62,603 nucleotides of DNA from Oceanobacter sp. (lineage in GTDB: Bacteria > Pseudomonadota > Gammaproteobacteria > Pseudomonadales > Oceanobacteraceae), in contig NVWL01000021.1 in NCBI GenBank assembly GCA_002733645.1, forward strand, positions 1 to 62,603, given 5' to 3'. Shown one piece after another: positions 42,681 to 51,998 of the stretch. Each line of letters starts with the position of its first letter. Within the stretch, counting starts at the first letter, position 1. A program made the position numbers and the translations under genes. The notes under the pieces are model-generated. The model made no database searches. It saw only the letters and a program-made list of their open reading frames with translations, and was not told the origin of the DNA.

Positions 42681-44066
42681 TTAAAGACGACGCACCTTAA
42701 TCGACTTGCCTTTAATGCGGCTCTTTTCTAGCAAGCGCAACGCATCGTTTGCTACATCACGCTCTACCGCTGCGTACGCAGAAAAATCGAGTACGGTGAT
42801 GTTGCCAATGGCACTGCCGGGAATGGCGCCTTTTGCGGTGATGGCACCCACAATATCCCCCGGACGTAATTTGCTCTTACGGCCTTCGCCAAAACAAATT
42901 GTGACGTACGGTGGCTTTTCGATTTTCATTTGTGGGTTGGTGAGTTCGTCGCTCGACATCATAGGCACGTCGTGTCCCATTTGTTCGATTACGGCTTCGC
43001 GTTTGTAGTCTTCGCGGTCGCCAACCAAGCTAATGGCTAACCCTTCTTTTCCGGCACGGCCGGTTCGGCCTACGCGGTGAACATATACTTCTGGGTCGCG
43101 TGGCAGTTCGTAGTTAATTACGGCTTGTAGGTCGTCAACGTCTAAGCCTCGTGCTGCGACGTCAGTCGCGACTAAGCAATGGGCGCTGTTTTGTTTGAAG
43201 CGTATATATACTTGATCACGGTCACGCTGTTCCAGGTCGCCATGTAGGGCAAGGGCAAGGTAGCCTTGATCACGTAATGCGTAGGTCACATCTTCAACGT
43301 CATTTTTGGTATTACAAAACACCACGGCTTGTTGAATGCCAAAATGGCCCATGGCTTTAATCAGCGTTTCTTGGCGATTATTGCGTGTGCACATGATCAT
43401 GGTTTGTTCGATGGTGCTGACTTGGTGCACGCTTTCGACTTTTACTGACTCAGGATTACGCTGAAAATCGCGGCTGAGTTTATTGATGTTGTCTGGGTAG
43501 GTTGCCGAGAATAATAATGTCTGGCGCGATGCTGGTGTGTGGCTGACGATGTCTTGAATATCGTCGCTGAAGCCCATGTCGAGCATGCGGTCGGCTTCAT
43601 CTAATACCAGTGTTTCGAGCTGGTCTACTTTTAGTGTGTTTTTACGCAGGTGATCTTTAATGCGCCCAGGTGTACCCACTACCACATGCGCGCCGTGTTC
43701 TAATGAGCCGATTTGCGGGCCAATAGATACACCACCACATAACACTACGACTTTAATGTTTTGCTGAAAGCGTGCGAGCTTGCGCAGTTCATCGGCCACC
43801 TGCGTTGATAGTTCGCGTGTTGGGCACATCACTAAGGCTTGCACGCCAAAGAAGCGTGGGTTCAGCTTTTGCAGCAACGGAATACCAAACGCGGCGGTTT
43901 TGCCGCTGCCGGTTTTTGCTTGGGCGATGACGTCTTTGCCATCCAGTGCGAGCGGTAGGGCTTGCTGCTGAATGGGGGTCATTTCTGTGTAGCCGAGACG
44001 AGTTAGGTTCTCGATTTGTTCTTTTGGTAGGCCCTTTAAGGAGGCGAAGCTGGTGTTATCTGTCAT
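42681..44066 (-). CDS. dbpA: ATP-dependent RNA helicase DbpA
   Basis: A DEAD-box helicase for 50S ribosome assembly. The Q motif is GYTEMTPIQQQALP, Walker A AKTGSGKTAAFG, motif II LDEADRML, motif III FSATYP, and motif VI YVHRVGRTGRAGKEG. The C-terminal domain matches the DbpA module that binds 23S rRNA hairpin 92 (KIEKPPYVTICFGEGRKSKLRPGDIVGAIT). ATG at 44066 is chosen over 44087, which overlaps the trmA stop, since AAAGGCGA precedes it. It forms a unit with trmA upstream. Confidence 0.94.
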   Translation of the reverse strand: MTDNTSFASLKGLPKEQIENLTRLGYTEMTPIQQQALPLALDGKDVIAQAKTGSGKTAAFGIPLLQKLNPRFFGVQALVMCPTRELSTQVADELRKLARFQQNIKVVVLCGGVSIGPQIGSLEHGAHVVVGTPGRIKDHLRKNTLKVDQLETLVLDEADRMLDMGFSDDIQDIVSHTPASRQTLLFSATYPDNINKLSRDFQRNPESVKVESVHQVSTIEQTMIMCTRNNRQETLIKAMGHFGIQQAVVFCNTKNDVEDVTYALRDQGYLALALHGDLEQRDRDQVYIRFKQNSAHCLVATDVAARGLDVDDLQAVINYELPRDPEVYVHRVGRTGRAGKEGLAISLVGDREDYKREAVIEQMGHDVPMMSSDELTNPQMKIEKPPYVTICFGEGRKSKLRPGDIVGAITAKGAIPGSAIGNITVLDFSAYAAVERDVANDALRLLEKSRIKGKSIKVRRL

Positions 44067-44076
44067 GGGTTCGCCT

Positions 44077-45219
44077 TTATTGTGCATTCTGTTGGGTTAT
44101 TTCTGTGCTTACGTTTTTTCGTCTTTTGAGAGTCACGCCAGTCTCGATGTGATGTGTATACGGGAACTGATCGAACATGGCAAAGCGTGTGATCTCATGA
44201 GTTTTGCACAGTTCCATTAAATTGGCGTGCAGTGTTTCTGGATTGCATGAAACATAGATGATGTTGTCGTATTCGCTGATCTGCTGCACGGATTCGTCGT
44301 CGAGGCCTGCACGCGGAGGATCAACCAGCACGGTGCGGAAATTGTAGCTGCTGAGATCAATGTCTTGGCTTTTAAGTCGGTGAAACTCGCGCTCGCCACG
44401 CAGTGCTTGTACAAACTCTTCTGACGATAAGCGCGCGATAATCAGGTTGTCGAGGTTGTTATCTGTAATATTTACTTGGGCAGCGTTGACGGAGGTTTTA
44501 GAAATTTCGGTGCCAAGTACGCGATCAAATTTTTCGGCCAAGGCCACTGAGAAATTACCGTTACCGCAATACAGCTCAACTAAATCGCCACCGATGCCTT
44601 CTGAGGCAGAACGCGCCCAGCTCAGCATTTTTTGGTTTACGTCGCCATTTGGCTGGGTGAAGCCACCTTCAATTTGGCGGTAGTGAAACTGCTTGCCGTC
44701 AACGGTGAGGGTTTCGGTGACGTAATCACGCTCAAGTACGATTTTCTGTTTGCGGGAGCGGCCAATCACAGGGAAGCCCAAGCGCGCTTGCATGGCACGA
44801 GCTTCAGTTTCCCATGCTTCATCCAACTTCTTGTGATAGATGATGGTGATGAGTGCATCGCCGCTGAGTGTGGTGAGAAACTCCACTTGAAACAGGCTAC
44901 GACGCAGTAATTCGCTGGCGTGAATCTCAGCAAGCAGGCGTCCCATTAAGTCATTGATCAAGGTTGATGCAATATTGAATTCACGAACTTCGTAGGCCTT
45001 GGAACGATTGCCCGGCTCAAACATGGCGTAGAAGCAACGCTCGCCTTCGTGCCACAGGCGAAACTCAGCACGCAGTCGATAATGGCTGCGTGGGCTGTCA
45101 TAAACCTCAAGCGTAGGCGGTGCGAATTCCGCGAACAGAGTGTTTAGCCGGTCTTTTTTCTCAGTGAGTTGTGTATCGTAATCCGCTGGATTGATCGGAT
45201 CTGGAAAGATTTCTGACAT
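44077..45219 (-). CDS. trmA: tRNA (uracil-5-)-methyltransferase TrmA
   Basis: It makes ribothymidine 54 in tRNA, and can act on tmRNA. SPRSHYRLRAEFRLWHEG near the N-terminus, the SAM site VELYCGNGNFSVALA, VDPPRAG and the catalytic YVSCNPETL cysteine are all present. No TRAM or iron-sulfur domain, as in TrmA rather than RlmD. I start at 45219 (MSEIFPDPINPADYD), aligning with E. coli TrmA, instead of 45270. Confidence 0.94.
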   Translation of the reverse strand: MSEIFPDPINPADYDTQLTEKKDRLNTLFAEFAPPTLEVYDSPRSHYRLRAEFRLWHEGERCFYAMFEPGNRSKAYEVREFNIASTLINDLMGRLLAEIHASELLRRSLFQVEFLTTLSGDALITIIYHKKLDEAWETEARAMQARLGFPVIGRSRKQKIVLERDYVTETLTVDGKQFHYRQIEGGFTQPNGDVNQKMLSWARSASEGIGGDLVELYCGNGNFSVALAEKFDRVLGTEISKTSVNAAQVNITDNNLDNLIIARLSSEEFVQALRGEREFHRLKSQDIDLSSYNFRTVLVDPPRAGLDDESVQQISEYDNIIYVSCNPETLHANLMELCKTHEITRFAMFDQFPYTHHIETGVTLKRRKNVSTEITQQNAQ

Positions 45220-45428
45220 GAGATAACCGGGGGCTTTGACGTTGGGGCGAGTATTATACGCATCCTTCAATAAGGTGCACGCAAAGCGGTCGTCGGAATC
45301 TGGCGTGCGGAATGCACCCAGTCAGTGAAGCTCTTTGGCGCATAATGTCACTTCGGCCAATGATCGACTGAAATAATCAGATATTGTGCCATTATTGGTA
45401 GTAATTAGACGAAAATAAGGGTTTTACT

Positions 45429-46304
45429 ATGAGTGAAGTACTGCAGGAATTAACAGCACTGCTGCGCACGGAAGCTATGGATGAAAACCGTTTTCGTGGT
45501 GAGACCCAAGATTTAGGCTTTCGAGCGCTATTTGGTGGTCAGGTGATGGGGCAAAGTTTATCGGCAGCGATGCAAACATTGCCTGAAGGTGACTGGCAGG
45601 CGCATTCTTTTCATGTGTATTTTATGTTGGCTGGTACCGTCACAGATCATCTTGAGTTTGAGGTGGATCGTCTGCGTGATGGTCGCAGTTTTGCCACACG
45701 CCAAGTAAAAGCAATGCAGAATGGCCGTACAATTTTAACCATGATTTGCTCCTTCCAGCACCCAGAAGAGGGGTTAGAGCATCAGGCCCCCATGCCCGAT
45801 ATTAAAGGCCCTGAAGGTATTCATTCGCAGCTTGAGTTAGCACGTATGTTCCGTGATTACTTTCCGGAGAAAGTACGTGATATATACACGGCGGATAAGC
45901 CCATTGAAATTCGCGTGCTTGATCCTGTGAACATTTTTGCACCGACAAAAAAAGAACCTATTAAGTATTTATGGATGCGTGCTGATGGCGAGCTACCGGC
46001 GGATTACGATTTAAACGCGATGTTGCTGGCGTATGCGTCCGATTTTAATTTGCTGCCTACGTCGTTGCATCCGCACGCTAAATCGTACGGGCAAAAAGGT
46101 ATGCAAATGGCTAGCCTAGATCATAGTGTGTGGTTCCATCGTCCGTTCCGTATGGATGAATGGTTGTTGTACGCAATAGACAGCCCGAATGCGGGTGGTG
46201 GGCGTGGTTTTTGTCGTGGACAAATTTTTAATCAGAAAGGCGAGCTTGTGGCCTCCGTTGCTCAGGAAGGCCTGATCCGCTATCGCGAACCGGAAAACAA
46301 CTAA
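45429..46304 (+). CDS. tesB: Acyl-CoA thioesterase II
   Basis: Double-hotdog enzyme of 291 residues that hydrolyses medium and long acyl-CoA. It shows the TesB opening with FRGETQDLGFRALFGGQVMGQSL, VYFMLAGTVTDHLEFEVDRLRDGRSFATRQVKA, and the C-terminal SLDHSVWFHRPFRMDEWLLYAIDSPNAGGGRG, which holds the catalytic Thr/Gln region. Its stop overlaps the next thioesterase start as TAATG, so the two are translationally coupled. Confidence 0.94.
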   Translation: MSEVLQELTALLRTEAMDENRFRGETQDLGFRALFGGQVMGQSLSAAMQTLPEGDWQAHSFHVYFMLAGTVTDHLEFEVDRLRDGRSFATRQVKAMQNGRTILTMICSFQHPEEGLEHQAPMPDIKGPEGIHSQLELARMFRDYFPEKVRDIYTADKPIEIRVLDPVNIFAPTKKEPIKYLWMRADGELPADYDLNAMLLAYASDFNLLPTSLHPHAKSYGQKGMQMASLDHSVWFHRPFRMDEWLLYAIDSPNAGGGRGFCRGQIFNQKGELVASVAQEGLIRYREPENN

Positions 46305-46897
46305 TGATGCTACTTCGTTTTCTCTTTATTTTTTTCCGCCAAAAGTGGAACGACAATAAAGATCCTCTGGCATTGACCAGTTATAAGTTCAGGGTGATGC
46401 CATGGGATATGGACCTGAACATGCACCTAACTAATACTCGGTATCCTTCATTTATTGATGTGGGCAGGGTGCAGTGGTTTGCTGAAATTGGTTTATTGCC
46501 TCTGATCTTTAAAGAAGGTTGGCGTACCGTGGTTGCAAGCCAGACGGTGACCTTTGTTCGTGAAATTAAACCATTTACAGAAGTAAATATTGAAAGCCGG
46601 GTGCTCTACTGGGATCGTAAATACATGTACTCAGAGCATCGTTTTCTGGTGGATGGAAAACTGCATTGCAAAGCGCTGGGTCGTATTGCCTTGGTGCGTG
46701 GTGGTCGTGTTCGCAGCTTCAGTGCGTTGTTGCAGTCGCTGGATAAACATCATCAGCGTGAAGTTTTAGAATATAGTGCGCCAGAACCTAACCCTGAGGT
46801 TCAGGCGAAGATTGATCTTCTGATGTTGAAGCGGGATGCTGAGTTGGCTCGTGCTCAGGCTGAAGCGGATGCTGAGAAAGACGCGGCTGTTCAGTAG
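46304..46897 (+). CDS. 4HBT-type acyl-CoA thioesterase (YbgC/THEM-like)
   Basis: A single hotdog domain with YKFRVMPWDMDLNMHLTNTRYPSFIDVGRVQWF, the 4-hydroxybenzoyl-CoA-thioesterase-type active-site region (D and H near residue 38). A hydrophobic N-terminus may touch the membrane. The C-terminus is a charged helical tail rich in Ala, Glu and Asp that overlaps a gene on the other strand by about 110 bases. It is coupled to tesB. Confidence 0.88.
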   Translation: MMLLRFLFIFFRQKWNDNKDPLALTSYKFRVMPWDMDLNMHLTNTRYPSFIDVGRVQWFAEIGLLPLIFKEGWRTVVASQTVTFVREIKPFTEVNIESRVLYWDRKYMYSEHRFLVDGKLHCKALGRIALVRGGRVRSFSALLQSLDKHHQREVLEYSAPEPNPEVQAKIDLLMLKRDAELARAQAEADAEKDAAVQ

Positions 46898-47048
46898 CGT
46901 CTTCTGAGAGTTTTTTTTCCTGCAGTAGCTCGGCTGCTGCAGAGAAATCAAACCCTTCTGAATGTTCCATTTTTTCAATATCAGGACGAATGCCACAGCC
47001 GCTGCCTCTTACCGGCATTAAACCGGATGTTCCGGGGCTTCTCTTCAT
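46788..47048 (-). CDS. Small proline/serine-rich hypothetical protein, 86 aa
   Basis: The start ATG overlaps the M23 peptidase stop as ATGA, so it is positioned as a coupled third gene after xseA and the peptidase. Residues 1-55 (SGLMPVRGSGCGIRPDI, then an amphipathic FDFSAAAELLQEKKL helix) lie outside other genes; the rest is low-complexity and antisense to the thioesterase tail. The N-terminal part with its two-residue GC pattern is the most credible; the length of the tail is doubtful. Confidence 0.5.
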   Translation of the reverse strand: MKRSPGTSGLMPVRGSGCGIRPDIEKMEHSEGFDFSAAAELLQEKKLSEDATEQPRLSQHPLQPEHEPTQHPASTSEDQSSPEPQG

Positions 47049-47878
47049 TTTAGCTGATCATCTTTTTTAAGCAGTAATTTCGGATTCACACGAGCGTTAT
47101 TTAGGCTTACCGTCCAGTGTAAATGCGGGCCGGTGGCGCGGCCTGTTTTACCGACTGCGCCAATTAAATCACCTTGTTTTATAACATCTCCTTCTTTGAC
47201 ATCAATTCGGCTGAGATGACACATCATGCTGATTAAGCCTTGGCCATGATCGATAAAAACGCTGTTGCCGTTAAAAAAGAAATCGCCGGTTAATGCAATG
47301 GTGCCATCGGCGGGCGCTTTAATTGGTGCGCCTTCTGGTGCGGCGATGTCGATACCACTGTGAGGTTTACGTGCTTGGTCATTAAAAAAACGCTTTAATC
47401 CAAAGGCGCTGCTGTAAGGGCCGTCAACAGGTTTCAACATGGAATTCCAATTATTGGCCAGGCCGTCGTTGAAGCTTTTGTACACGGGCGTCATTTGATT
47501 GTATTCATGACTGATGCGAGTCATGTCATTTTTTTGCGGATTTACTTTACGCTTTTCTTTAATTTCGATGTGCTGTTCTTCGTACGGAAAATCATTAATG
47601 GGTAGGCTGATTTTTTTATCATTGACCGCGAGTTCAATCGGACTGCTTTGATCCAAAGGTACGCCGATCACTGCAATCCATTCGCCTTGTGCGTTTTGTA
47701 TCGTCATCGCGGATTTATTTTGAAATAAAACAGTCGGTGCTGTCGCGCCAGATTGATCTAGTGTAATGCTGACTATGCCACCGGGAATAGCGTGGTGGGG
47801 CAGGTCGGCTTCTGCATAAACAGCCAAAGCAGAAAGAGAAAATAATAGGGTGGTGAAAAACGCTTTCATATTAATCAT
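47045..47878 (-). CDS. M23 (LytM/NlpD-type) peptidase
   Basis: A signal peptide (residues 4-21) leads to a periplasmic protein with a beta-rich N-terminal domain and a C-terminal M23 domain. Zinc ligands are in HSGIDIAAPEG (H and D), and the pair HLHW near residue 255; the fold supports cleavage of peptidoglycan peptide bridges or regulation of amidases. The gene overlaps the end of xseA; starts at 47878 and 47869 are both possible. A translationally coupled small gene follows. Confidence 0.9.
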   Translation of the reverse strand: MINMKAFFTTLLFSLSALAVYAEADLPHHAIPGGIVSITLDQSGATAPTVLFQNKSAMTIQNAQGEWIAVIGVPLDQSSPIELAVNDKKISLPINDFPYEEQHIEIKEKRKVNPQKNDMTRISHEYNQMTPVYKSFNDGLANNWNSMLKPVDGPYSSAFGLKRFFNDQARKPHSGIDIAAPEGAPIKAPADGTIALTGDFFFNGNSVFIDHGQGLISMMCHLSRIDVKEGDVIKQGDLIGAVGKTGRATGPHLHWTVSLNNARVNPKLLLKKDDQLK

Positions 47879-49256
47879 GGTGTATGTCGGTCACTTTGCT
47901 GATGACTTTGCCTGAATGTAATCGGGTTTCTAAGGTGTCGCCAGTCTTCACATCCTGAGTACTGTGAACGACCTTGCCATTCTCGGTTTGTGTTATCGAA
48001 TACCCTCGGCTTAATACTTCTAACGGGCTGACCGAATTTAGTAAACGAACACCGCTGATGAGTTCCTTCTTTTTTGTTTCTAGGCCTAGATTCATTGCAC
48101 GCTTAATTCTTTCAGAAAGCTGAGTGAGCTGGCGCTGATGTTGATCCAACCCTTTCTGCGGGTGCATGTGCTCTAGCGCTTGTTTTAAGCGTAAGAGCTT
48201 TTCTGATGGCTCGTGAGTGCGTAATTGCATTGCGCGCTGTAGGCGAATTTCTAATTGATCCAAACGCTGTGCTTGGGTTTGCAGTAATTGTTGTGGGCTG
48301 CGCAAGCGGCTTGTTAATTGATTTAATTGGCGGCGCTGATGGGTGAGTACGTCTCGTTGAGTTCTTACTAGGCGTTGTTGATAATCACGAACGTGTTTTA
48401 GCAGCTGCGATCCGTCTGGACTGATGATTTCAGCGGCGGCGGAGGGCGTTGGTGCACGAACATCCGCAACAAAGTCGGCAATGGTGAAGTCCACCTCGTG
48501 GCCAACTGCACTGATGACTGGAAGAGTCGAGGCAACAATGGCACGAGCCACGGCTTCGTCGTTAAAGCTCCAAAGATCTTCTAAAGAGCCACCGCCACGC
48601 CCAACAATGACTACATCGGCGGCTTGGTCTGGGTTATTCGCTGCGTCACGGTTGGCGCGTGCCAATGCGTTGATAATTTGTTGAGGTGCGTCTTTGCCTT
48701 GCACGGCGGTTGGGTAGACATTCACTTCGATCATGGGCCAGCGACGTTTTAATACTGTGATCATGTCATGAATTGCCGCGCCGGTCGGGGAAGTGACGAT
48801 GGCAATGCGTTTCACTGATTGAGCAGGCGGAAGAGGGCGTTTACGTTCTTGCTCAAACAGACCTTCGGCAGTCAGTTTGCGTTTAAGCTGTTCAAACGCC
48901 AATAGCAGAGCACCTTCACCGGCGGGCTTCATATTATCAACGATTAGCTGATAGTCGCCGCGGTTTTCGTACAAGCTAACCTTGGCACGCAGCTCCACCT
49001 GATCGCCTTCTTTAGGCTGAAACTTTAATCCGGCTGTACGTGAACGAAACATGGCGCAACGAACCTGAGCGCCAGCGTCTTTGAGTGTGAAGTACCAGTG
49101 ACCTGACGATGGGCGTGATAGATTCGAGATTTCACCTTCAACACGCACGGACGAAAATGTAATTTCGAGCAGCTGTTTAGCGCGTTTATTGAGGTCAGAG
49201 ACGGTGAAAACACTGCTGTCTCTGGGGTTGTCTGTTTGATACATATTTTCGTTCAT
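47871..49256 (-). CDS. xseA: Exodeoxyribonuclease VII large subunit
   Basis: The N-terminal OB fold (FTVSDLNKRAKQLLEITFSSVRVEGEISNLSRPSSGHWYFTLKD) binds single-strand DNA. The catalytic core contains RIAIVTSPTGAAIHDMI, VIVGRGGGSLEDLWSFNDE and SAVGHEVDFTIADFVADVRAPTPSAAAE. A long coiled coil for XseB binding and the C-terminal SRGYSI segment follow. The 461-residue length is normal. Both the core and end are complete. Confidence 0.96.
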   Translation of the reverse strand: MNENMYQTDNPRDSSVFTVSDLNKRAKQLLEITFSSVRVEGEISNLSRPSSGHWYFTLKDAGAQVRCAMFRSRTAGLKFQPKEGDQVELRAKVSLYENRGDYQLIVDNMKPAGEGALLLAFEQLKRKLTAEGLFEQERKRPLPPAQSVKRIAIVTSPTGAAIHDMITVLKRRWPMIEVNVYPTAVQGKDAPQQIINALARANRDAANNPDQAADVVIVGRGGGSLEDLWSFNDEAVARAIVASTLPVISAVGHEVDFTIADFVADVRAPTPSAAAEIISPDGSQLLKHVRDYQQRLVRTQRDVLTHQRRQLNQLTSRLRSPQQLLQTQAQRLDQLEIRLQRAMQLRTHEPSEKLLRLKQALEHMHPQKGLDQHQRQLTQLSERIKRAMNLGLETKKKELISGVRLLNSVSPLEVLSRGYSITQTENGKVVHSTQDVKTGDTLETRLHSGKVISKVTDIHHD

Positions 49257-49477
49257 TCAGTATTTGCACAGAGGCTGACATAAGGTAGCCAGTTTGACCA
49301 GTGGTAAGGCTCTCTGCTTTTCACTTTTCGGGGCTGGACATCATTCTCAAAGAGGCTTAGGTTAGTCAGGTCGGTCTTGAAAGACACTCTAATGAGTTGG
49401 GCCGCTGCATAATCAAAGAAAGAATGATCAATATTAATACGATCAAACCTATGTCAAACAGAACAAGGAATAAGTCC

Positions 49478-49948
49478 ATGAAAAAACTGATTGCTGCTGC
49501 AATGCTAGTCTCTGCTTCTTCAGTCTCTTTCGCTAACGGCCCTGCTGGTTGTGGCTTGGGAACTGCGGTTGTTTTCCCGGATGCAAACGAATGGTACGAG
49601 CACGTATTGGCTGCAACGACTAACGGTACTTCTGGTAACCAAACCTTTGGTATGACCTCTGGTACTTTGGGTTGTGAAGCGGCTAATGGCCCTTTGAAAA
49701 TGGCTCAAACGTTTATGAATGACAATATGGACCAACTGGCGGTTGATGCGGCTCGTGGTCAAGGTGAAACTTTGGATGCGCTTGCTCAGGTAATGGGTAT
49801 TGAAGCTACTGACAAGGCAGCCTTTGGTGCGACTGTGCAGTCTAACTTCGACAGCATGTTTACTGCTGAGTCTACGGCGGCTGACGCGTATGAGTCTCTG
49901 ACTCAGGCGATGGCGCAAGATGCTTCTTTGCAGAAGTACGTAGGTTAA
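49478..49948 (+). CDS. DUF3015 family secreted protein
   Basis: The 156-residue product has a signal peptide (MKKLIAAAMLVSASSVSFA), then the DUF3015 pattern GPAGCGLGTAVVFP near the N-terminus with paired cysteines, a QTFGMTSGTLGCE block and a helical second half. The role is unknown; members are small periplasmic or secreted proteins of marine bacteria. I chose ATG at 49478 because of the signal peptide and AAGGAATAAGTCC; the longer frame from 49397 adds no plausible sequence. Confidence 0.9.
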   Translation: MKKLIAAAMLVSASSVSFANGPAGCGLGTAVVFPDANEWYEHVLAATTNGTSGNQTFGMTSGTLGCEAANGPLKMAQTFMNDNMDQLAVDAARGQGETLDALAQVMGIEATDKAAFGATVQSNFDSMFTAESTAADAYESLTQAMAQDASLQKYVG

Positions 49949-49981
49949 GTTTGTTCGGGTTGCCTCAATGGTAGCTAAAAG

Positions 49982-50007
49982 AAAACGCGCTGCGGCGCGT
50001 TTTTTTA
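49982..50007 (+). terminator. Rho-independent terminator after the DUF3015 gene
   Basis: AAAACGCGC / GCGCGTTTTTTT around TGCG, 33 bases beyond the stop. Confidence 0.88.
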
Positions 50008-50030
50008 TGTGTGATTACTAAGGATTATTT

Positions 50031-51998
50031 GTGGTGTTTTTGCGCAATGCATCAGCCGTGACTGTGCTGGTTTTGTTCGTGTGTTCGTCTTTAATTTATA
50101 CATCTTTAGTTCATGCAGATGTTGAATCAGTAGAACCTCAGTCAACGATTAACCAAACTCTATTGCCTAATAACGATGTATTGGAAATTGATCTGTTGGA
50201 AAGTTTGGCTGCAAAGCGTCAATGGAGCCACTTACTTCATTATCGATATCACCCATATACCTTTCGCACTTTAAGTCAAAACGATAGTCCGGATTTCTTT
50301 TTATCTGACAGTGGTCGAACGGACTTGGTCTCTGAACTTAAGGCTGATATTGCCGCTTTTTTGTTAGTGGAACAGGCCCCCGATGCTTCGGCTCAATGTC
50401 GTTTTCCTGCGCGTTATCAGTGGATCAAAAAACAATTACCAGACGTTGATTTTATTGATCAACCTTGCCCTGAATTTGAGCAGTGGCGTGATGAATTAGA
50501 TGCTCATCGTATTACGCTCATATTTCCTGCGTCTCATATTAACTCTCCGTCTTCCATGTATGGCCATACCTTGGTGCGTTTAGATCGTGAAGATCGAGAC
50601 AGTAGTAAGTTACTCGCTTACAGCGTGAACTTCGCCGCCAATGCTGACCCAACGGATAATGAATTGGTTTTTAGCTATAAAGGTTTAACGGGTGGGTATC
50701 CGGGTGTTGTGTCAGTGATGAATTATTACGTGAAAACGAATGATTATCAGCATATGGAGTATCGCGACATTTGGGAGTACGAATTGTCTTTCAGTAAATC
50801 GGAAGTTGATCAATTTGTACGTCATATTTGGGAAACTAAAGACACCTATTTTGATTATTTTTTCTTCGATGAAAATTGTTCATATCGTTTGATGGGTTTG
50901 CTGGATGCGGCGTCTGAACGGGCAGATTTAGCGGATGAATTTTCTACCAAGGCTGTGCCGGTCGATACTATCAGGGCATTGCAGAATAACCATTTTGTTC
51001 GTCGTGCTGATTTTAGGCCATCGGCTGCGAAAACCCTAGAATCGATGTCCGACCAAAGTACAGATGCTGAGAAAGTAGCGGCGCATCGTTTAGTCGAATC
51101 TAATGAAGATATGTCACTCATTCTTGAAGGGTTGCCGGCTGAATCACAAACCAAAGCATTAGAGTTGGCGCATGCTTATGCCCGTTATCTTTCTGTTAAA
51201 AAGAAACAGGCCAACCCGGTATTGCGTAAACGCACCATCGCGATTCTCTCTGCACGCAGTAAGTTGCCACAGGGTTCTCCGTTTAATGAACCTGAGCGCC
51301 CACGTTATCGTGATGATCAAGGTCATGGCAGCAGTCGTTTAACCATATCTGGAGGCTTTACTGATGAACAGTGGCATGGTGATTTAGGTTGGCGAATTGC
51401 GTATCACGATATTCTAGATCCGGCGATGGGGTTTACGCCGGGCGCTCAAATCGAAATGGGAGATTTCCGTTTTCGTTATGGTGAAGACGAAGGATTACAG
51501 CTGAGATCTTTGACCTTGGTGGATGTACTTTCATTGAGTCATAGAACGGATTTTCAACGTCCTGTGGCATGGACCGTCGCAGCTAAGTTAGATCGATTTG
51601 CACAACAAGAGAGTGAGCTGTTCTCTAGTTTGAATATTGGCTTTGGGCGTGCGTGGCACACTACGGTGCCTGATTTTCGCGGTGGTGTGTTTGGTGATGG
51701 ACGCTTTTTCATTTTAGGCGAGGTGACGGCGAGAGCCGATAATCAATTTGATGAAGGTCATCAAGTTTCTGTTGGCCCGCGCTTTGGTTGGTTGTGGCAA
51801 GGCGCGTATAACCAAGAGTTAATTGAATTTCAGTGGCAGCCCATTGCCTTAGGTGATCAAACCCCACGTCGTCGTTTTAGTATTCAAGAAGCGCTGGTGG
51901 GATATGGTGATGTACAGCTGCGCTTTGGGTTTGAGCGCGAGTGGGCTGGCTCGAAAGCGGTTAATGCTTGGGATGTAAGTTATGCTTGGTACTTCTAA
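50031..51998 (+). CDS. DUF4105 domain-containing protein, 655 aa
   Basis: A signal peptide ends near residue 30. The DUF4105 domain holds the HTLVRLDR segment (SSMYGHTLVRLDRED, about residues 180), GGYPGVVSVMNYYVKTNDYQHMEYRDIWEYELSFS, and YFDYFFFDENCSYRLMGLLDAA. The conserved His, Asp/Glu and NC resemble a papain-like or NlpC-like layout, so a hydrolase in the periplasm or envelope is possible. The end is beta-rich, possibly a barrel or adhesin-like domain. The start is GTG with AAGGATTATTT ahead. It overlaps the next gene by 17 bases. Confidence 0.85.
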   Translation: MVFLRNASAVTVLVLFVCSSLIYTSLVHADVESVEPQSTINQTLLPNNDVLEIDLLESLAAKRQWSHLLHYRYHPYTFRTLSQNDSPDFFLSDSGRTDLVSELKADIAAFLLVEQAPDASAQCRFPARYQWIKKQLPDVDFIDQPCPEFEQWRDELDAHRITLIFPASHINSPSSMYGHTLVRLDREDRDSSKLLAYSVNFAANADPTDNELVFSYKGLTGGYPGVVSVMNYYVKTNDYQHMEYRDIWEYELSFSKSEVDQFVRHIWETKDTYFDYFFFDENCSYRLMGLLDAASERADLADEFSTKAVPVDTIRALQNNHFVRRADFRPSAAKTLESMSDQSTDAEKVAAHRLVESNEDMSLILEGLPAESQTKALELAHAYARYLSVKKKQANPVLRKRTIAILSARSKLPQGSPFNEPERPRYRDDQGHGSSRLTISGGFTDEQWHGDLGWRIAYHDILDPAMGFTPGAQIEMGDFRFRYGEDEGLQLRSLTLVDVLSLSHRTDFQRPVAWTVAAKLDRFAQQESELFSSLNIGFGRAWHTTVPDFRGGVFGDGRFFILGEVTARADNQFDEGHQVSVGPRFGWLWQGAYNQELIEFQWQPIALGDQTPRRRFSIQEALVGYGDVQLRFGFEREWAGSKAVNAWDVSYAWYF

